Part shown: in pieces, positions 1-11,183 of the stretch
Layout of the letters: each line of letters starts with the position of its first letter
How positions within the stretch are numbered: the first letter of the stretch is position 1
Source: Uloborus plumipes
Lineage: Eukaryota; Arthropoda; Arachnida; Araneae; Uloboridae
DNA: 64,000 bases
Assembly (NCBI GenBank): GCA_038373865.1
Contig: JAXGGA010002947.1
Span: 47,585-111,584, forward strand
Direction of reading: 5' to 3'
Notes under the pieces: model-generated
Databases searched by the model: none
The model's input: only the letters and a program-made list of their open reading frames with translations
Told to the model about the DNA's origin: nothing
Position numbers and translations under genes: made by a program

Positions 1-1489
1 ATTGCGACATCGTAAATCGGCTACTGAGCTTAGATTACACATATACCATAATTCTTAAAGAATTATTAATATAAATAATATTTAACATCATTTTTTTCAG
101 TTAAAAGTGTCACGTTGAATTGTACTCCAGAGAAGACTTTATTTCACATTTTCTAACGCATTATAAGATGCTTCAAACGAACTTGTACAACATATTTGGC
201 TACTTAAAGATTGAACAACTTGATCTAAATATTTCAAACTTATTTTCCTTACAAAATTCCCAAAATAAATTTTCGAAGCATAACTCGATAAACAAAACTA
301 AAAATATTCATAGCATAAAAATCCCACGAAAAAAATCCGGATTCATTATCAGGAAAATATTTCAATATATGTATACTGTAATAGTTGAGAATTTTGGCTG
401 CACAAATGCGTTAAAAACTGGAAATTTGAACTTTAACAAATGCTTTTATTGCATACAGATCAAAAGGTTTTTGAAATATAAATCACATAAAGTTAGTAGC
501 TATCTCATGGTTAATGCATGGGTTGTGTAAGATATTTCAGCTGTTTAAAATGTATGAATAAGTTTCTGCTTTCTTAGCAGCAGCTATAAAGTTCGTCTTT
601 GCGTCAAATCAAGAGAATAACTGACATTACTTTGCTAGGAGGTTATTTGAATTCATGAGTAATGCACGATTTTGCTACATCGGATGGATTTATATTTAAT
701 TCCAGCCAGTATTTTTATGCTAATTATGTCTTTTGTCTGTGTGTTTGCATTCTCCGATTCTTATTTTATTTATATCCAATCTAAATAGTTTCTAAATATT
801 TATTTTTTATCTTGTGATTTTGTCGCAAACATGTTTCATCCCTTCAATGTAAATTTTTCTTTTTTTCCGTCCCGTTTTTAAAATACCATATGAAATGTCG
901 AATGAAATGATTAAAAACTCTTGGATTCTTTTGTGTTGTTTTTTTTATTACTGAACTCAGTAAAAAACTTCACATTTCATGATGATTTTAGAATTTTTGA
1001 TGCATATTTTATGGTTTCTAAAACTAAATAAAATCATAATACAAAATCCCAACATAAATTTCTATTCAGATCTGTAATTCATTTATTTGAAAAAGTATTG
1101 CGCACGATTGAAAAATCCAATTGCAGCGACAAATAACAAAAAAAAAAAAAACAATTAAAACATGTTATACATTTAAATAATTAAAACATCTTGACATAAA
1201 AATATAAATGACCTGTTGAAAATGTCTAAATCGTGACAATGAATAATGAAAAGTTTGTAAAATTTAAAAAGACAAAAATTGTCAACATAGTTAAATTTGG
1301 TTCAAAAACTTGAAAAACGTGTAAACTCCTAAGAGTTTAATTTGGGACAGCAAATTGTATAGAATTGACACTATCAAAGCAGTCAATCAAATTATTAAGA
1401 GCTTTATAGAAAAAATGACACATTAACTTCACAGCGTGATTTAAGACTGGAAACATTAAAAATATTGCACAAAGAAGAGTACGAATAAG
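1..1489. other. No recognisable feature
   Basis: AT-rich sequence with homopolymer runs. A 136-codon open frame at 120-530 is lysine/asparagine-rich, lacks any recognisable domain or splice-supported neighbours, and looks like chance. Confidence 0.5.
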
Positions 1490-1912
1490 TTTAAAAAAAC
1501 GTGTTTATTAGAATTGCAATGCAAACAATACATAAATTTAGGTTAAATTTTATCGAGAATTTTTGCTTTATTATTATAGTAGTTATCCCAAATAAGATTA
1601 TAGTTCTCAAGATTGGAGGGCACAAGGTAAAAATAAAGCGTTTTTTTAAATAAAACACAATTTTTGCACCCAAGGGACTAACCATAAACTGTGCAAGAAA
1701 ATGTGACAGTTTGTGACAAGGAGGAGGGAAGAGGTACGAAGAAGTGTGACATCTCGTACGTTTTGTTAGAATATGCTGATGAAAAATAGCGCGAAATATC
1801 ACACAGAGAGAGGGGTTGGTAAGTTTAGTATGACACTTTGTGACAAAGAGAGAAGGGCGTTAAAAATGCTGAACAAAGTGTGACATCGTTTATGGACAGC
1901 CCCTTATAAAGG
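1490..1912. repeat. Probable remnant of a dispersed transposon end
   Basis: Contains repeated TGTGACA / TTTGTGACAA words (about 1702, 1745, 1832, 1880) and ends with TTTATGGACAGCCCCTTA. That arrangement resembles the GGACNTTTATGGACGGCCCC terminal motif common on invertebrate DNA transposons. No second inverted end was found, so this looks like a one-ended fragment. Confidence 0.35.
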
Positions 1913-3829
1913 ATCATATTTCGGCGTTAGTGTGCTATCAAAATATGATCCAAAGTTCAGGCCGCCATCTTGGTTTTTAGATGTGTTTTTCAGCTTGCGT
2001 TTCATATCTCAAAGCTATTTACTTGCAAATTAAAATCATTAGCTGCTGAATTGAAAAGGATAAATTTTCCGATAAAGTGATGCTTTTCTATTATTTGTTT
2101 ATTCATTTATTTTAACAGTCAAAGTTGCGGCGATAGTTAATTTTAAAAGTTTGCGATTTTTTTTAATTGAACTAGTATTTTCCCCTTGTTTTACTTTTGA
2201 GACTGCAAATGATCTAAAAATAAATTCTCTAAAAATAAATTTTGACTCTGTTAAAAAAGAAATTTAGGATGCCGACTTAATGCCGTGATTAGATATTACC
2301 AATAACACCCGTTTACATAGAAATCTGCAATTCACCCGTACAACTTTGACTTCATCTGCTTTCTTCCTGGTAAGGATTGGATCAAAAAATTTCCATGCAA
2401 TAATCTTCTCTTCCCTACTAATTGAGAATTTTCTTATCGCAACTTGAAATTTCTTTCAATGACTTGAATTTCTAGTCCACGTAAAAATATGTTTGATTTT
2501 CTTTCACAATGGAAAAAGGTTGTACTATACATAAAATTCCATTAAAAAAATAGTATTAATTAACTTCAATGTATTTTGGAAAAAATAATAATAATTAACT
2601 TTAAATGGGCAACCTTTTCTCTCAAACGTATTATTAATACTAAAGTTATTCCTGTCACAATTAAAACGCTAAAAAATAGATGATTTGCGACATCGGAAAA
2701 GCATAGAAATAAAAGCAAAAAACGTAGTGACTATGCTCACTAAAAAAATCACAGCCTGGTTATCACTAGTAAAAAATTTAAATGTAAATATTTATACATG
2801 TTTTGTTAGAACATCAATAAAAAAAATAATATATTCCCAAGAGCGTGAATGTTAATATATTATTGACTTCAAATAAAACACAAAAACTCTTTTTTCTGCC
2901 ATCTTTGCGCAAATTGGTAAACAAAACAGACAAACAAAAAAACCACTTAATTCATAATGAAACGCTTCTTTCACTTCATATGCATTTTGAAAGAATTTGA
3001 TTAATTAAACAATAACAGATTATTTAATTAAACTTCTTTTTGTTGAATTAAAAAATCCATTATTTGGAGTTTCTGTAACAGGTATAATAGTGTTTAACCT
3101 TATCATTTGAGGGAAGAAAATTCATTTCACGCAAAGAAAAAACAGCATTTTTATGGTATATGGCGGCAAAGGAATTTCATTATACTCATTTTAGAAAAAT
3201 GGCTTCCATCAATTTTTCAACTAACATAAACAAGTTTCTTTCATTGTTTTTCTTTTTTTTTTTAATTACTTTTCTCAGAAAAGAAAAAAAAACTATCTAC
3301 TGGAATCTTTTTAAATATTTTATAATTGTGACTTAGGCAAAAAAATATTTAGTGCCATTCTTTGTACATGCTCTTTTTTATAGATTTTTTTAAAACTTTT
3401 AAAATGCTTTATTAAAAAAATATATAGCATAAGATTGCACAGCAAGTACCAGATTTAATTTTATATGCATCACAGTGAAATAATTTTTAATAATGTATTT
3501 TTTTTTACGTTGATATCGTAACCAGTTCTGAAAAAAGTTTGTTTTTTTTCCCCTCCAACGAATGATGATTCCTTTTTTATCTCTTCATGCACTCTTTAAC
3601 AAAAGAAGAAAAAAAAAACTCAATCAGTTAGGAATTGTCGGAGGAAACGAAATTATTCATGCATAAGAACAACAATAATGTAGGAAAATCATTTCAAAAT
3701 GAAAGCAAAAAGTTCCTTTATTCCAGGAAAAATTCCAAATAAATGAAGGGGATAGTACTTTGTTGGGTCACTTGCGCAGTGAATTTACCAGACGATACAA
3801 AAAATTCGAAGATCTGCATCATCTCGTTC
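1913..3829. other. No recognisable feature
   Basis: AT-rich single-copy-looking sequence on both strands, with no exon-like frame, RNA gene or paired terminal repeats that I can support. Confidence 0.45.
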
Positions 3830-4254
3830 TGCAGCAACGCCTCCTAAATACTAAATGCCTAGTACATTTGCTTCGCTACCGTCGAGCTGGGTTCCACTTT
3901 AAACGCCACCTTGCGGCAATCCGATAATGCCATTGTTATTTTTTGATTGGTTAATTTTAAATTTAAATTCAGAAATGAACCAATCGTTAATTTTTCGAAG
4001 AACTCCGGTAGATGGCAGTGCTTTGTGAACCAAGGGCATTATGCAGCTATTGGCGATGGATCCAAACAATGTTCGAATTAAATTTTTTGATTGGTTGATT
4101 TTTAAATTTAAATTTAGAAATGAACCAATCGTTAATTTCTCTTTCTAAAAGAACTCCGGTAGATGGCAGTATTTCGTGAACCAAGGACGAAATTTTGCTC
4201 TGTGCTAAAAACCAGAAAGTTGCAGGCATTTAGTATTTAGGACGCGTTGTCTGC
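3830..4254. mobile_element. TIR element with internal tandem duplication
   Basis: The ends pair as CTGCAG-CAACGC...TCCTAAATACTAAATGCC at 3830-3862 and its complement at 4224-4254. Inside, a block running from TTTTTTGATTGGTT to GTGAACCAAGG occurs at about 3939-4035 and again at about 4084-4190, offset 145 bp. No coding capacity. The superfamily is not recognisable. Confidence 0.6.
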
Positions 4255-4399
4255 AGTCACTAAAAGCGTCTCAAATGTGATCGAACTGGTAGACTATCCA
4301 ACTTACCGCCCCGAACGATATTAGATATGCTCGATCTGTAACAAATCCGTTTATTTGTTTGTTTTGAACGGGGCTTCACACCACTTCACGTTCTCCAGT

Positions 4400-4690
4400 T
4401 TCCCCCCTTCCTTCTACAACTCGTGGGTTAACCAGGATAGGGCCCCGAAGAGTGCTCCGCTCTTTTGATCCAGACCAAGGGCCGAAAAACCCCTGGTCCA
4501 GTACCCCAAGAGGTATCGTTTCACTTGGAGGACTTCGTGACCACAACATTTTTTTTCTTCCGCTCAGCCACCATTCGAAACGACAGTGGATCTTCGATCG
4601 GCTGGGATCGAGCCCGGGACCCTCCGATCATGAGTCCGACGCCCGCCTTACCGATCGGGCTACCATGGCCCTTTCAAACGGAGCTGCGGA
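4400..4690 (-). mobile_element. tRNA-derived SINE
   Basis: On the minus strand the head (about 4672-4604) reads like a tRNA: GGTAGCCCGATCGGTAAGG (A-box region), CTCATGA in the anticodon-loop position, and B-box GGGCTCGATCCC at 4615-4604. The cloverleaf pairing is imperfect and the unit continues about 200 bp beyond, so this is a SINE and not a tRNA gene. The 3' end is not sharply defined. Confidence 0.6.
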
Positions 4691-4802
4691 AAGCTACTAA
4701 TCATTTGCATGTTATGTTGTTGTGGATCGATATTGGAGTTCGTCCATGTTTCGTACACGGTAGCACCATAGCATCAACTCCGCTGTGGGTGTGACGTGCC
4801 GC

Positions 4803-5228
4803 TTAACCCTTTAAACGGTCAGTTTTTTTACCAGAAAAGCTTCCAAAAAAGGCATATTTTTTTATTGTATATAGTTAAGTACCATCTTAACAGAATACGA
4901 ATATTAAGATTTTTTTTTTTTTTTTTTCGTTTTCAATGCTTTTACAACATTTTTTTTTTTTTTTTTATTTTACAATTTTGGTCACAAAACCCCGAAATAT
5001 TTGCTTTTTTCAAGTACATTCTGCATGCAGTAAAGAATGATTTACAAATTATACAAAAATTTCTCTCACACTTACTGTGAATTTTGAGGTTTACAATTTT
5101 CCGAACCGTTCGGGCAACCAGAAAAGGAAATCTGAAAATAGCGATGCCCGTACGCCGTACGGGCAAACCAGATGAGGCCAGTTTCGGGTAGCACGTACAC
5201 CGTATGGGCAAACTGCTTAAAGGGTTAA
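4803..5228. mobile_element. TTAA-flanked MITE (core 4807-5224)
   Basis: TTAA followed by CCCTTTAA at the left, and TTAAAGGG followed by TTAA at the right. This matches piggyBac-type target and CCC-initial termini. The right half holds GC-rich subrepeats of the form CCGTACGGGCAAAC (about 5105, 5152, 5200). The rest is poly-T rich. Non-coding. Confidence 0.65.
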
Positions 5229-5494
5229 AGGCAAAAAGATTCAAGGGAGCGCCCTCCCCCGGTCGTACCTTCAAAGAGTGGAGGGAGCCAATGGAGCAGT
5301 CACTCTCAAGTGCAAAGTTACAATAGAGAATAATCCAGGAGTAGATACGTACAAGTACTTTGGGAAGAACAAATCATGCTGAAAAGCATAGAAGAAAAAT
5401 GTCTGGAACTATTTTAGTTTCAATGAAAAGCATCAAATCGGTCTCTGGGATAAGACGTCTAGTAGAGAGCACAAACTGTATCAATTAATTTTAG

Positions 5495-5735
5495 AAGTAT
5501 TATTTACCGGCCACCATGTTGAATGTTAAGAGAAGTCTGACTGCAGATGGGAAGGTTCCGGGTTCGAATCCCGCTTAGGTTCCTTGAATGGTTAGCTTCC
5601 CCATAAACGGGTCCTTATGGCATGTGCCTACTGTGGCAGTCGGACTTCACACCAAATTATGATACATTTAGAAAAAGGAAGCAGCGCGGCCTAAATTCAC
5701 AGCCCATCTGGCACAAGACAACAACAAGACAGAAG
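5495..5735 (+). mobile_element. tRNA-derived SINE
   Basis: A perfect B-box, GGGTTCGAATCCC, lies at 5560-5572 with a degenerate A-box region upstream. A non-tRNA body follows (TTAGCTTCCCCATAAACGGG, then GTCGGACTTCACACCAAATT near 5640). The 5' part does not fold as a complete cloverleaf, so a tRNA gene is excluded. Ends are approximate. Confidence 0.5.
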
Positions 5736-5883
5736 CATTATTTCGAATAACTGCTCAAACAAGTAACTAATAAATTTAAAAAGATTACGAAAACACTCAC
5801 ATTTTATCCAAAAACTATGTGAACACAAAGTGTAATAATGTTTGTGCTTGATATTCTGCAACCATTCCACTTATATGTAGTTA

Positions 5884-6699
5884 CTAGCCGGGTACCCAGC
5901 TCTGCCCGGGATTCTGCCGCGTAATATGTGTTTCAATGAAACTCATTTATAATTTTTTCAACATTAAAGTGCACATCTATATGCATAAATGGCTACTTCT
6001 GTAAACAATGACTATTTTTCTGTTTGGATAACTTAAAAAAAACTGCATTACACACCCTAAATACAAATGCAAGCAACAAATAATGTTTAGGTAAATAGGA
6101 ATTGTTATAAGCTTGGTATATTAAAATAAATATATATTTGCAGTATCAATCGCACTGGAATTATCCATTTCCAAATATTGCACGTAAAATAAGTCCCATT
6201 ATTAGTCTCTATCCTTGCGACTCCATTTGTGAAAACTCAATTGGTAAGAACATCTGATGTGATTAAGAAGTTTTTTTGACAATGTAGTTTCTATTTTCTA
6301 ACTGTTGCCAAAATCAATTCTATGTTTATTTAACCCCGATATTGATTATTGGCATAGATGAATGTAAAAATCCTAAGAAAGCAATAAATTGCATACTTAC
6401 TCCAGAGAAGCCTTGGTTCAACATTTTCATCATGATTACTATTAATATTGTTGTTGCGAGGCAACGAAATTTTTACAACAATGTACTGAAAATTTAATCA
6501 TTTAATGGGGAAACTATATGAAATTTACTATTTTCCATAATAACTTTTTTAAACTAAGCTTTTTAGAAATAAATTATAGCTTATCCTGCTCTCTGTTACT
6601 GTAGCTATCTAACGGTGCAAAAATGGTTAAAATCGGTCCAGTAGTTTGGAAGATTACCCCGGACATACGGTTTCAGAAGTAGTCTTTTATGTATATAGA
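5884..6699 (-). mobile_element. Non-autonomous Helitron
   Basis: Read on the minus strand it starts TCTATATACATAAAAGACT at 6699 and ends with a GCTGGGTACCCGGC hairpin and CTAG at 5884. The host A and T lie immediately outside (A|TC...CTAG|T). These are the defining Helitron termini. Length 816 bp with no Rep/helicase coding, so it is non-autonomous. Confidence 0.75.
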
Positions 6700-7930
6700 T
6701 TAAAGTATGACAGACAGTACAATGACAGATAGATAAAAATGTCAACGATTTTGATGGGGGTCATATGCCTCGTGACTCTCATCCTAGTATAGTCCACCCC
6801 AGGATTGTAGGCATTCGTCCACTGATGAGGTCACTTAAAATCCCTTAGAAAACGAAAAAAGCATGGATTGCTTTCATCAAGTGTTGGTGAAACAAATATT
6901 TTGCTTGAAGCGTCTTTATTTGTTTACACAACGAAATAAATTATCGCTATAACTAAAGCCGAACTCTCCGTTAATACGACAGCTATGGTATTCTTGATTT
7001 GCCCTTTGCGTTTACTACCTTTCCTATTTCCAACGAATTTGATCTTTTTGATTCATCCGTTTAGTGCCTGAAACGCTGAGGTGGACTATATAACTGTGAC
7101 CAGCTACTTCGTGGTTTTTGACACTTTTATTATTTTTGAACACATTTTTATTGTTACGATAGAAATCTTGATTTTTGTTTGCATTAATATTCCGTAATGG
7201 TGTTTCGTACTGTAAGAAATATTTTTGACAATAAGTTAATAACACATAGTTTCAATTAACGCTTTTGGAACGCAAACGCAACGTTCCACCGTGATATAAA
7301 TTCTTACCTTATAACTAACGAGGTTGTTTTCAATCTCGTTTTTAATCTTTGTATTAAACTCGAAAGTTTTATTTATAAAATTTTGCGTCAGAGGGGGGGG
7401 AGGAATGAAAATATATGACACTAAATGTTAATCAAAAAAGTATTGCATATACTTTTTTTTTCTAACAAATACTTTCAACTATAACTTTGGTGGTAGATTA
7501 ATTAAATTTCTTTTTTAAAATGCATTGAAGCATTTTTTATATTTTGTGTGGTCAAAGTTTGTTGGAAAAGAAGTTCGATTTGTCTTCCTTTTAACTTTTA
7601 TCCGCGACGCGAAAACATTCCTTACTTTTTCTTTCTAAGCAAAAATTAACCTCTCTGAAAACCAACTTGAATCCGTGACTTTACTTTCAGCTACTCGACA
7701 GCAATAATTTGCGTCAGTTAGAAAATAAATTTACACAATCTTTAACAAATGTATTAGCATAAATTCAAAACATTTCGACATTTCTGTCTTGAAAACAAGT
7801 AAATGTACATCTTGATTGTTGAATTACATTTCTTTGCCCTTTTTTAAATCCTTTGCACTTCCTGTCATACGAGCTAAAAATGCAATATTCCTGAAAAAAT
7901 AAACTTATCTCTAGATGCAATGTACTGTCA
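6700..7930. other. No recognisable feature
   Basis: AT-rich with a G-run at about 7390. No exon-like frame, RNA gene or paired termini supported. Confidence 0.4.
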
Positions 7931-7934
7931 GCTT

Positions 7935-8095
7935 GATCATGCGATCCAGAGACTGCAATTTCGTCCTCATTAGGACTCAGCAGTCTGGGTTAGACAGTAA
8001 CCGAGCTTTAAGATAAAAACATCAAAAAAGCTTAGAATGCCAGCAAACTGGCAGCTAAAGTAAAATTAGCAGCAGCTGTACGAAGGAGCGGAAAC
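7935..8095 (+). repeat. Dispersed repeat related to 28085-28215
   Basis: Shares ordered words with the block at 28085-28215: CAGTCTGG..., GACAGTAA, then CAAACTGGCAGCTAAAG and AAATTAGCAG. The class is unknown. It could be a degraded SINE or LINE tail. It directly abuts the left side of the palindrome. Confidence 0.4.
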
Positions 8096-8129
8096 GAGGA
8101 GGTAGCTAAAATTATTATCAAACGCATTT

Positions 8130-8399
8130 ATGTAGAGTTTAAATCCAACGTTAAAAATGCACAAATATACAGGTATACTGCAGACACGTGTTTCGGGGCT
8201 ACAAGGAGCCCCTTTTTCAATACAAGAAGTGTGAGCTTTAGGATGAAGAATCATCCGATAAAAGCTTTTATCGGATGATTCTTCATCCTAAAGCTCACAC
8301 TTCTTGTATTGAAAAAGGGGCTCCTTGTAGCCCCGAAACACGTGTCTGCAGTATACCTGTATATTTGTGCATTTTTAACGTTGGATTTAAACTCTACAT
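8130..8399. repeat. Perfect 270-bp palindrome with no spacer
   Basis: Two 135-bp arms mirror each other exactly about position 8264.5 (GATAAAAG|CTTTTATC). The same 42-residue frame appears on both strands only because of this symmetry and is not a gene. Each arm contains GGGGCT-CCTTGT-AGCCCC followed by CGAAACACGTG. A 13-bp direct repeat, TCAAACGCATTTA, lies at 8118-8130 and again at 8426-8438, bracketing the palindrome. Confidence 0.9.
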
Positions 8400-8520
8400 C
8401 TTTCGCACAAAGGTATTTATTTTCTTCAAACGCATTTATATTATGTATGAAAAGTCAAAAAACTCTAAAAATTTTGTCATTATAAGCAGAATTGTTTTTT
8501 TATTTCATTTTTTAAAACAG

Positions 8521-8670
8521 TAAGGGCCATGCTCCACATCAGCGTAAAACGCGACCGAAACTGAAGGCAGAAACCGAAAATACTGGTACTTTCCATAGGA
8601 ACACCATTGAATCCATTTTACGCTTCTGCCTATTTTTTCAGCTTTACGTCGATGTGGAGCATGGCCCTTA
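8521..8670. mobile_element. Short MITE, TA-flanked (core 8523-8668)
   Basis: The ends are an inverted pair, AGGGCCATGCTCCACATC and its complement, flanked by TA on both sides. The core is 146 bp. It has no coding capacity. The TA duplication fits a Tc1/mariner-type non-autonomous element. Confidence 0.7.
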
Positions 8671-8957
8671 AAATAACTTCTTGTCCAACATAGTGTTAAA
8701 AGTCTCTTCAAAGGGCCATTTGTGAGCAAACCACAGTAAAATTTGTTAAGTCTCCTCTGAAACTATAAATTTCATCGTAATTAGGCCCATAGAAATATAT
8801 ATTTAGTCCCACGCATGTTTCATTTTGTCAAAAATACATATGTGTACAGAAAGGTGTCCATCCTTCCAAAGTAAATGTTGCACACCCTTGATATGCTTTG
8901 GCCCTATTTTTATTTGGCTCTATTCAATTAATATTGATGCAAAAGGCACCATCAACC

Positions 8958-9177
8958 GCTGGGAACTGTGGCGCGTTCCTGTAATCCAAGCTCCATTGGA
9001 GGCAGGAAGCAAGTGTGGTTACCTGGAAGTGCGGGTTCGAGGCCAGCCCCGGAAGGACTGGCTCGGAAAGGGCCTGAGTGGCCCTACCGGTGATAATAAT
9101 GTTCCGGTGAGGCCTGAGGGCCGCGTGTGCACCCGGTGATTGCGCACTTCTGGGTGACGTGCTTGTTTCCACGTTTT
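8958..9177 (+). ncRNA. SRP RNA (7SL)-like locus, copy 1
   Basis: The first 50 nt match the 5' Alu-domain fold of SRP RNA. GGAAC-(TGTGGCGC)-GTTCC forms a hairpin, then the U-turn TGTAAT, then a second hairpin AGCTCC-ATT-GGAGGC. GGAAGCAAG near 9000 pairs with CTTGTTTCC near 9162 to close the long helix. GAAGTGCG pairs with CGCACTTC further in, and GTTACC pairs with GGTGAC. A perfect Pol III B-box word, GGTTCGAGGCC, lies within, and TTTT at 9174-9177 is a plausible Pol III stop. The unit is 220 nt against about 300 nt for typical 7SL, and I do not see the canonical SRP54-binding helix 8. It is therefore either a divergent or shortened SRP RNA gene or a 7SL-derived element. Thirteen differences and no indel separate it from copy 2. 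Confidence 0.55.
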
Positions 9178-10217
9178 GCTCTTGAAAGTCGTAAATTCTA
9201 CTACCGAATTTAAAGTTTGGGGGTTTGTTTAAAACCATTCATTTTTAAACATATTCCTTGAAATATTTTCATCAAACAAGACAGTTGTAGACCCCTTATT
9301 GAGATTTAGAAAATTAAAAATCATTATTTTGCAGGAATTCGTACATTAACATAAAGAAACTTGAGCTACAAATAAAGAACTACTGAGTTTTTGTGACAAT
9401 AGAAGTGCCCAGATAAAAATGTGAAAGGAAACTAAGTATCTTGCACTTACGTACGCGCTTCATGCACTAAAAATAGCTTATCAAACTCAGACTTTTTTGT
9501 AAATTTCGATAATTTTTTAGTCGAGAGCATAATTTCAACATGCAACGGTAGCTGTGCATGCAATGTAGAACATCGCTAAGCTGTTTATTTTATTTACTCC
9601 AATCTGAAAAGAAACAGGAACGTCAACTATGGTCTAGTGAAAGCAAAAGAGCAATCATCATTGCTCAAAAAAAAGGATAGTTTTTTCTTTGAGTTGCCTG
9701 ATTAAATTTTACTCTTAAAGTCTAAAGGTACGTTGCGTCGTAAACGTAACAAATACTCCCGGCGTTACACGTGCATATAGTACAGTGGTTAGAGCATTCG
9801 CACTACACGCGGATATCCAGCGTTCAAAACATGGTGTGATGGACGAGTTCTGCATTCAACTTTCCCTCCATTTTAACTGTTATGAGATCGCTCTACTCGG
9901 CACTTTGTTTCTTGTTGGGACTAAATTTTCAATCGCAACAGAAAAAGCTATATTTCAAATTCTGCGTCTTAATCTCACAAGTTAATTTTTGCTTACCTGA
10001 AACACTTTAGTATTTAAAAGAAGACATTAAACATAAATGTTTAAAGACTTTTGCAGTCTCGTGTCCTTTATTTTGCTGTTCTACAATCAGCCAATTACCC
10101 AATTTCGCGCACATCGTCTGGGTAAAATGTTTGTTCGACTTTGAAGGGAGATTTCTTTTATCAAATGTATCTAGTGTCACAAGTCGCTTAATATTGATTC
10201 AAATCGCACCGTCAGTT
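9178..10217. other. Spacer between the two 7SL-like copies
   Basis: About 150 bp after copy 1 are alignable with the sequence after copy 2 (CTCTTGAAAGTCGTAAATT and weaker beyond). The remainder is AT-rich and shows no gene or paired repeat. Confidence 0.4.
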
Positions 10218-10437
10218 GCTGGGAACTGTGGCGCGTTCCTGTAATCCGAGCTCCATTGGAGGCAGGAAGCAAGTGTGATGGCCTGGAAGTGCGGGTTCGA
10301 GGCCAGTCCCGGAAGGAATGGCTCGGAAAGGGCCTGACTGGCCCTCCCGGTGATATTAATGTTCCGGTGAGGCTTGAGGGCCGCGTGTGCACCCGGTGAT
10401 TGCGCACTTCTGGGTGACGTGCTTGCTTCCATATTTT
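10218..10437 (+). ncRNA. SRP RNA (7SL)-like locus, copy 2
   Basis: Same 220-nt unit as at 8958-9177, exactly 1260 bp downstream in the same orientation and about 94% identical without gaps. The Alu-domain hairpins, B-box word GGTTCGAGGCC and terminal TTTT (10434-10437) are all kept. Two changes weaken helix 5 (ATGGCC instead of GTTACC opposite GGTGAC), while CTTGCTTCC restores a Watson-Crick pair that is G-U in copy 1. About 35 bp upstream (TTAATATTGAT...GCACC) and about 30 bp downstream (CTCTTGAAAGTCGTAAATT) are also shared. Weaker similarity continues for about 150 bp further. The two copies thus come from a local duplication rather than two poly(A)-primed insertions. Function is not proven. 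Confidence 0.55.
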
Positions 10438-10812
10438 ACTCTTGAAAGTCGTAAATTTTGTTATAGAATTGAGAGATTGGTTTGCTCAAAATTATACATT
10501 TTTTTAAACATTATCTTTTAAATATTTTGAACAAACAAATGAATTGTATTGCAGACCTGTTGCTGAGAATCAGAAAATTCGAAATTAATATTTTGTAATG
10601 GTTTGTATTTTAGCGTAAAATAGTTGAAAGTTCAATGAAGGCTTTAGAAGTTCTGCAAGAACAGTACTCAATCTGCAGCCGAGACCCTCTAATTTAAAAA
10701 GAAATATTTTAAAAGAAAATAAGAAAATTTTGCTCTGGATTTTATAAAATGCACAAAAGGTGTAATTTTTCATAAAAATTTAATCTTTCAAAAAAAAAAA
10801 AGAATGTTAAAA

Positions 10813-10906
10813 TATAATTGGGGCGTACCTAAATTTAAATGGCAGCATCTATATTAGAAATGCGTATCGTTTGCAATGCTGCCTAGTTAGAAACGCTCCA
10901 ACTATA
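10813..10906. repeat. Possible mini-MITE
   Basis: Imperfect inverted ends (ATAATTGGGGCG against CGCTCCAACTAT), each also carrying a GGCAGCAT-type word inside. Only about 94 bp. Tentative. Confidence 0.35.
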
Positions 10907-11040
10907 TTTGTTTTCAATTACCCCAGAGCACAGCCTGTTTGGGGCAAGTGGAAGTGTTTAAATTACACATAAAAACCAAAACTTAATTATTTTTGATATT
11001 GATTTAAATTTTTAATAGCTGTTAAAATACCTGCACGAGT

Positions 11041-11042
11041 AG

Positions 11043-11076
<34 letters not shown>
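11041..11076. repeat. Poly(A) tract
   Basis: An uninterrupted A run of about 36 bases. No SINE or LINE body is recognisable immediately upstream. Confidence 0.9.
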
Positions 11077-11077
<1 letters not shown>

Positions 11078-11183
11078 AAGGCTTGCGAATTCTACATAAC
11101 CATTTGAGGTGTTAAGAGTATAGCAATCTTAAAAACCTTACGACATAAGTTAGTGTCATTTGCAGTGCAACAAATTTGTCACT

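Noticed and set aside
4465..4794. 109-codon frame in GC-rich DNA
   Set aside because: Covers a minus-strand tRNA-SINE with A/B-box words; non-coding.
5530..5580. tRNA gene
   Set aside because: Only the B-box/T-arm is convincing; no complete cloverleaf.
6810..6870. Hammerhead ribozyme starting at CTGATGAG
   Set aside because: The stem II between CTGATGA and GAAA cannot be formed, and no closing stems were found.
8066..8523. Two 'genes' with the same 42-residue start on opposite strands
   Set aside because: They are the two arms of a perfect palindrome, so the shared frame reflects symmetry only.
8924..10432. 77-104-codon frames over the two 7SL-like units, on both strands
   Set aside because: The conserved part matches an RNA fold with pairing and a TTTT stop, frames differ between strands, and there is no protein domain.
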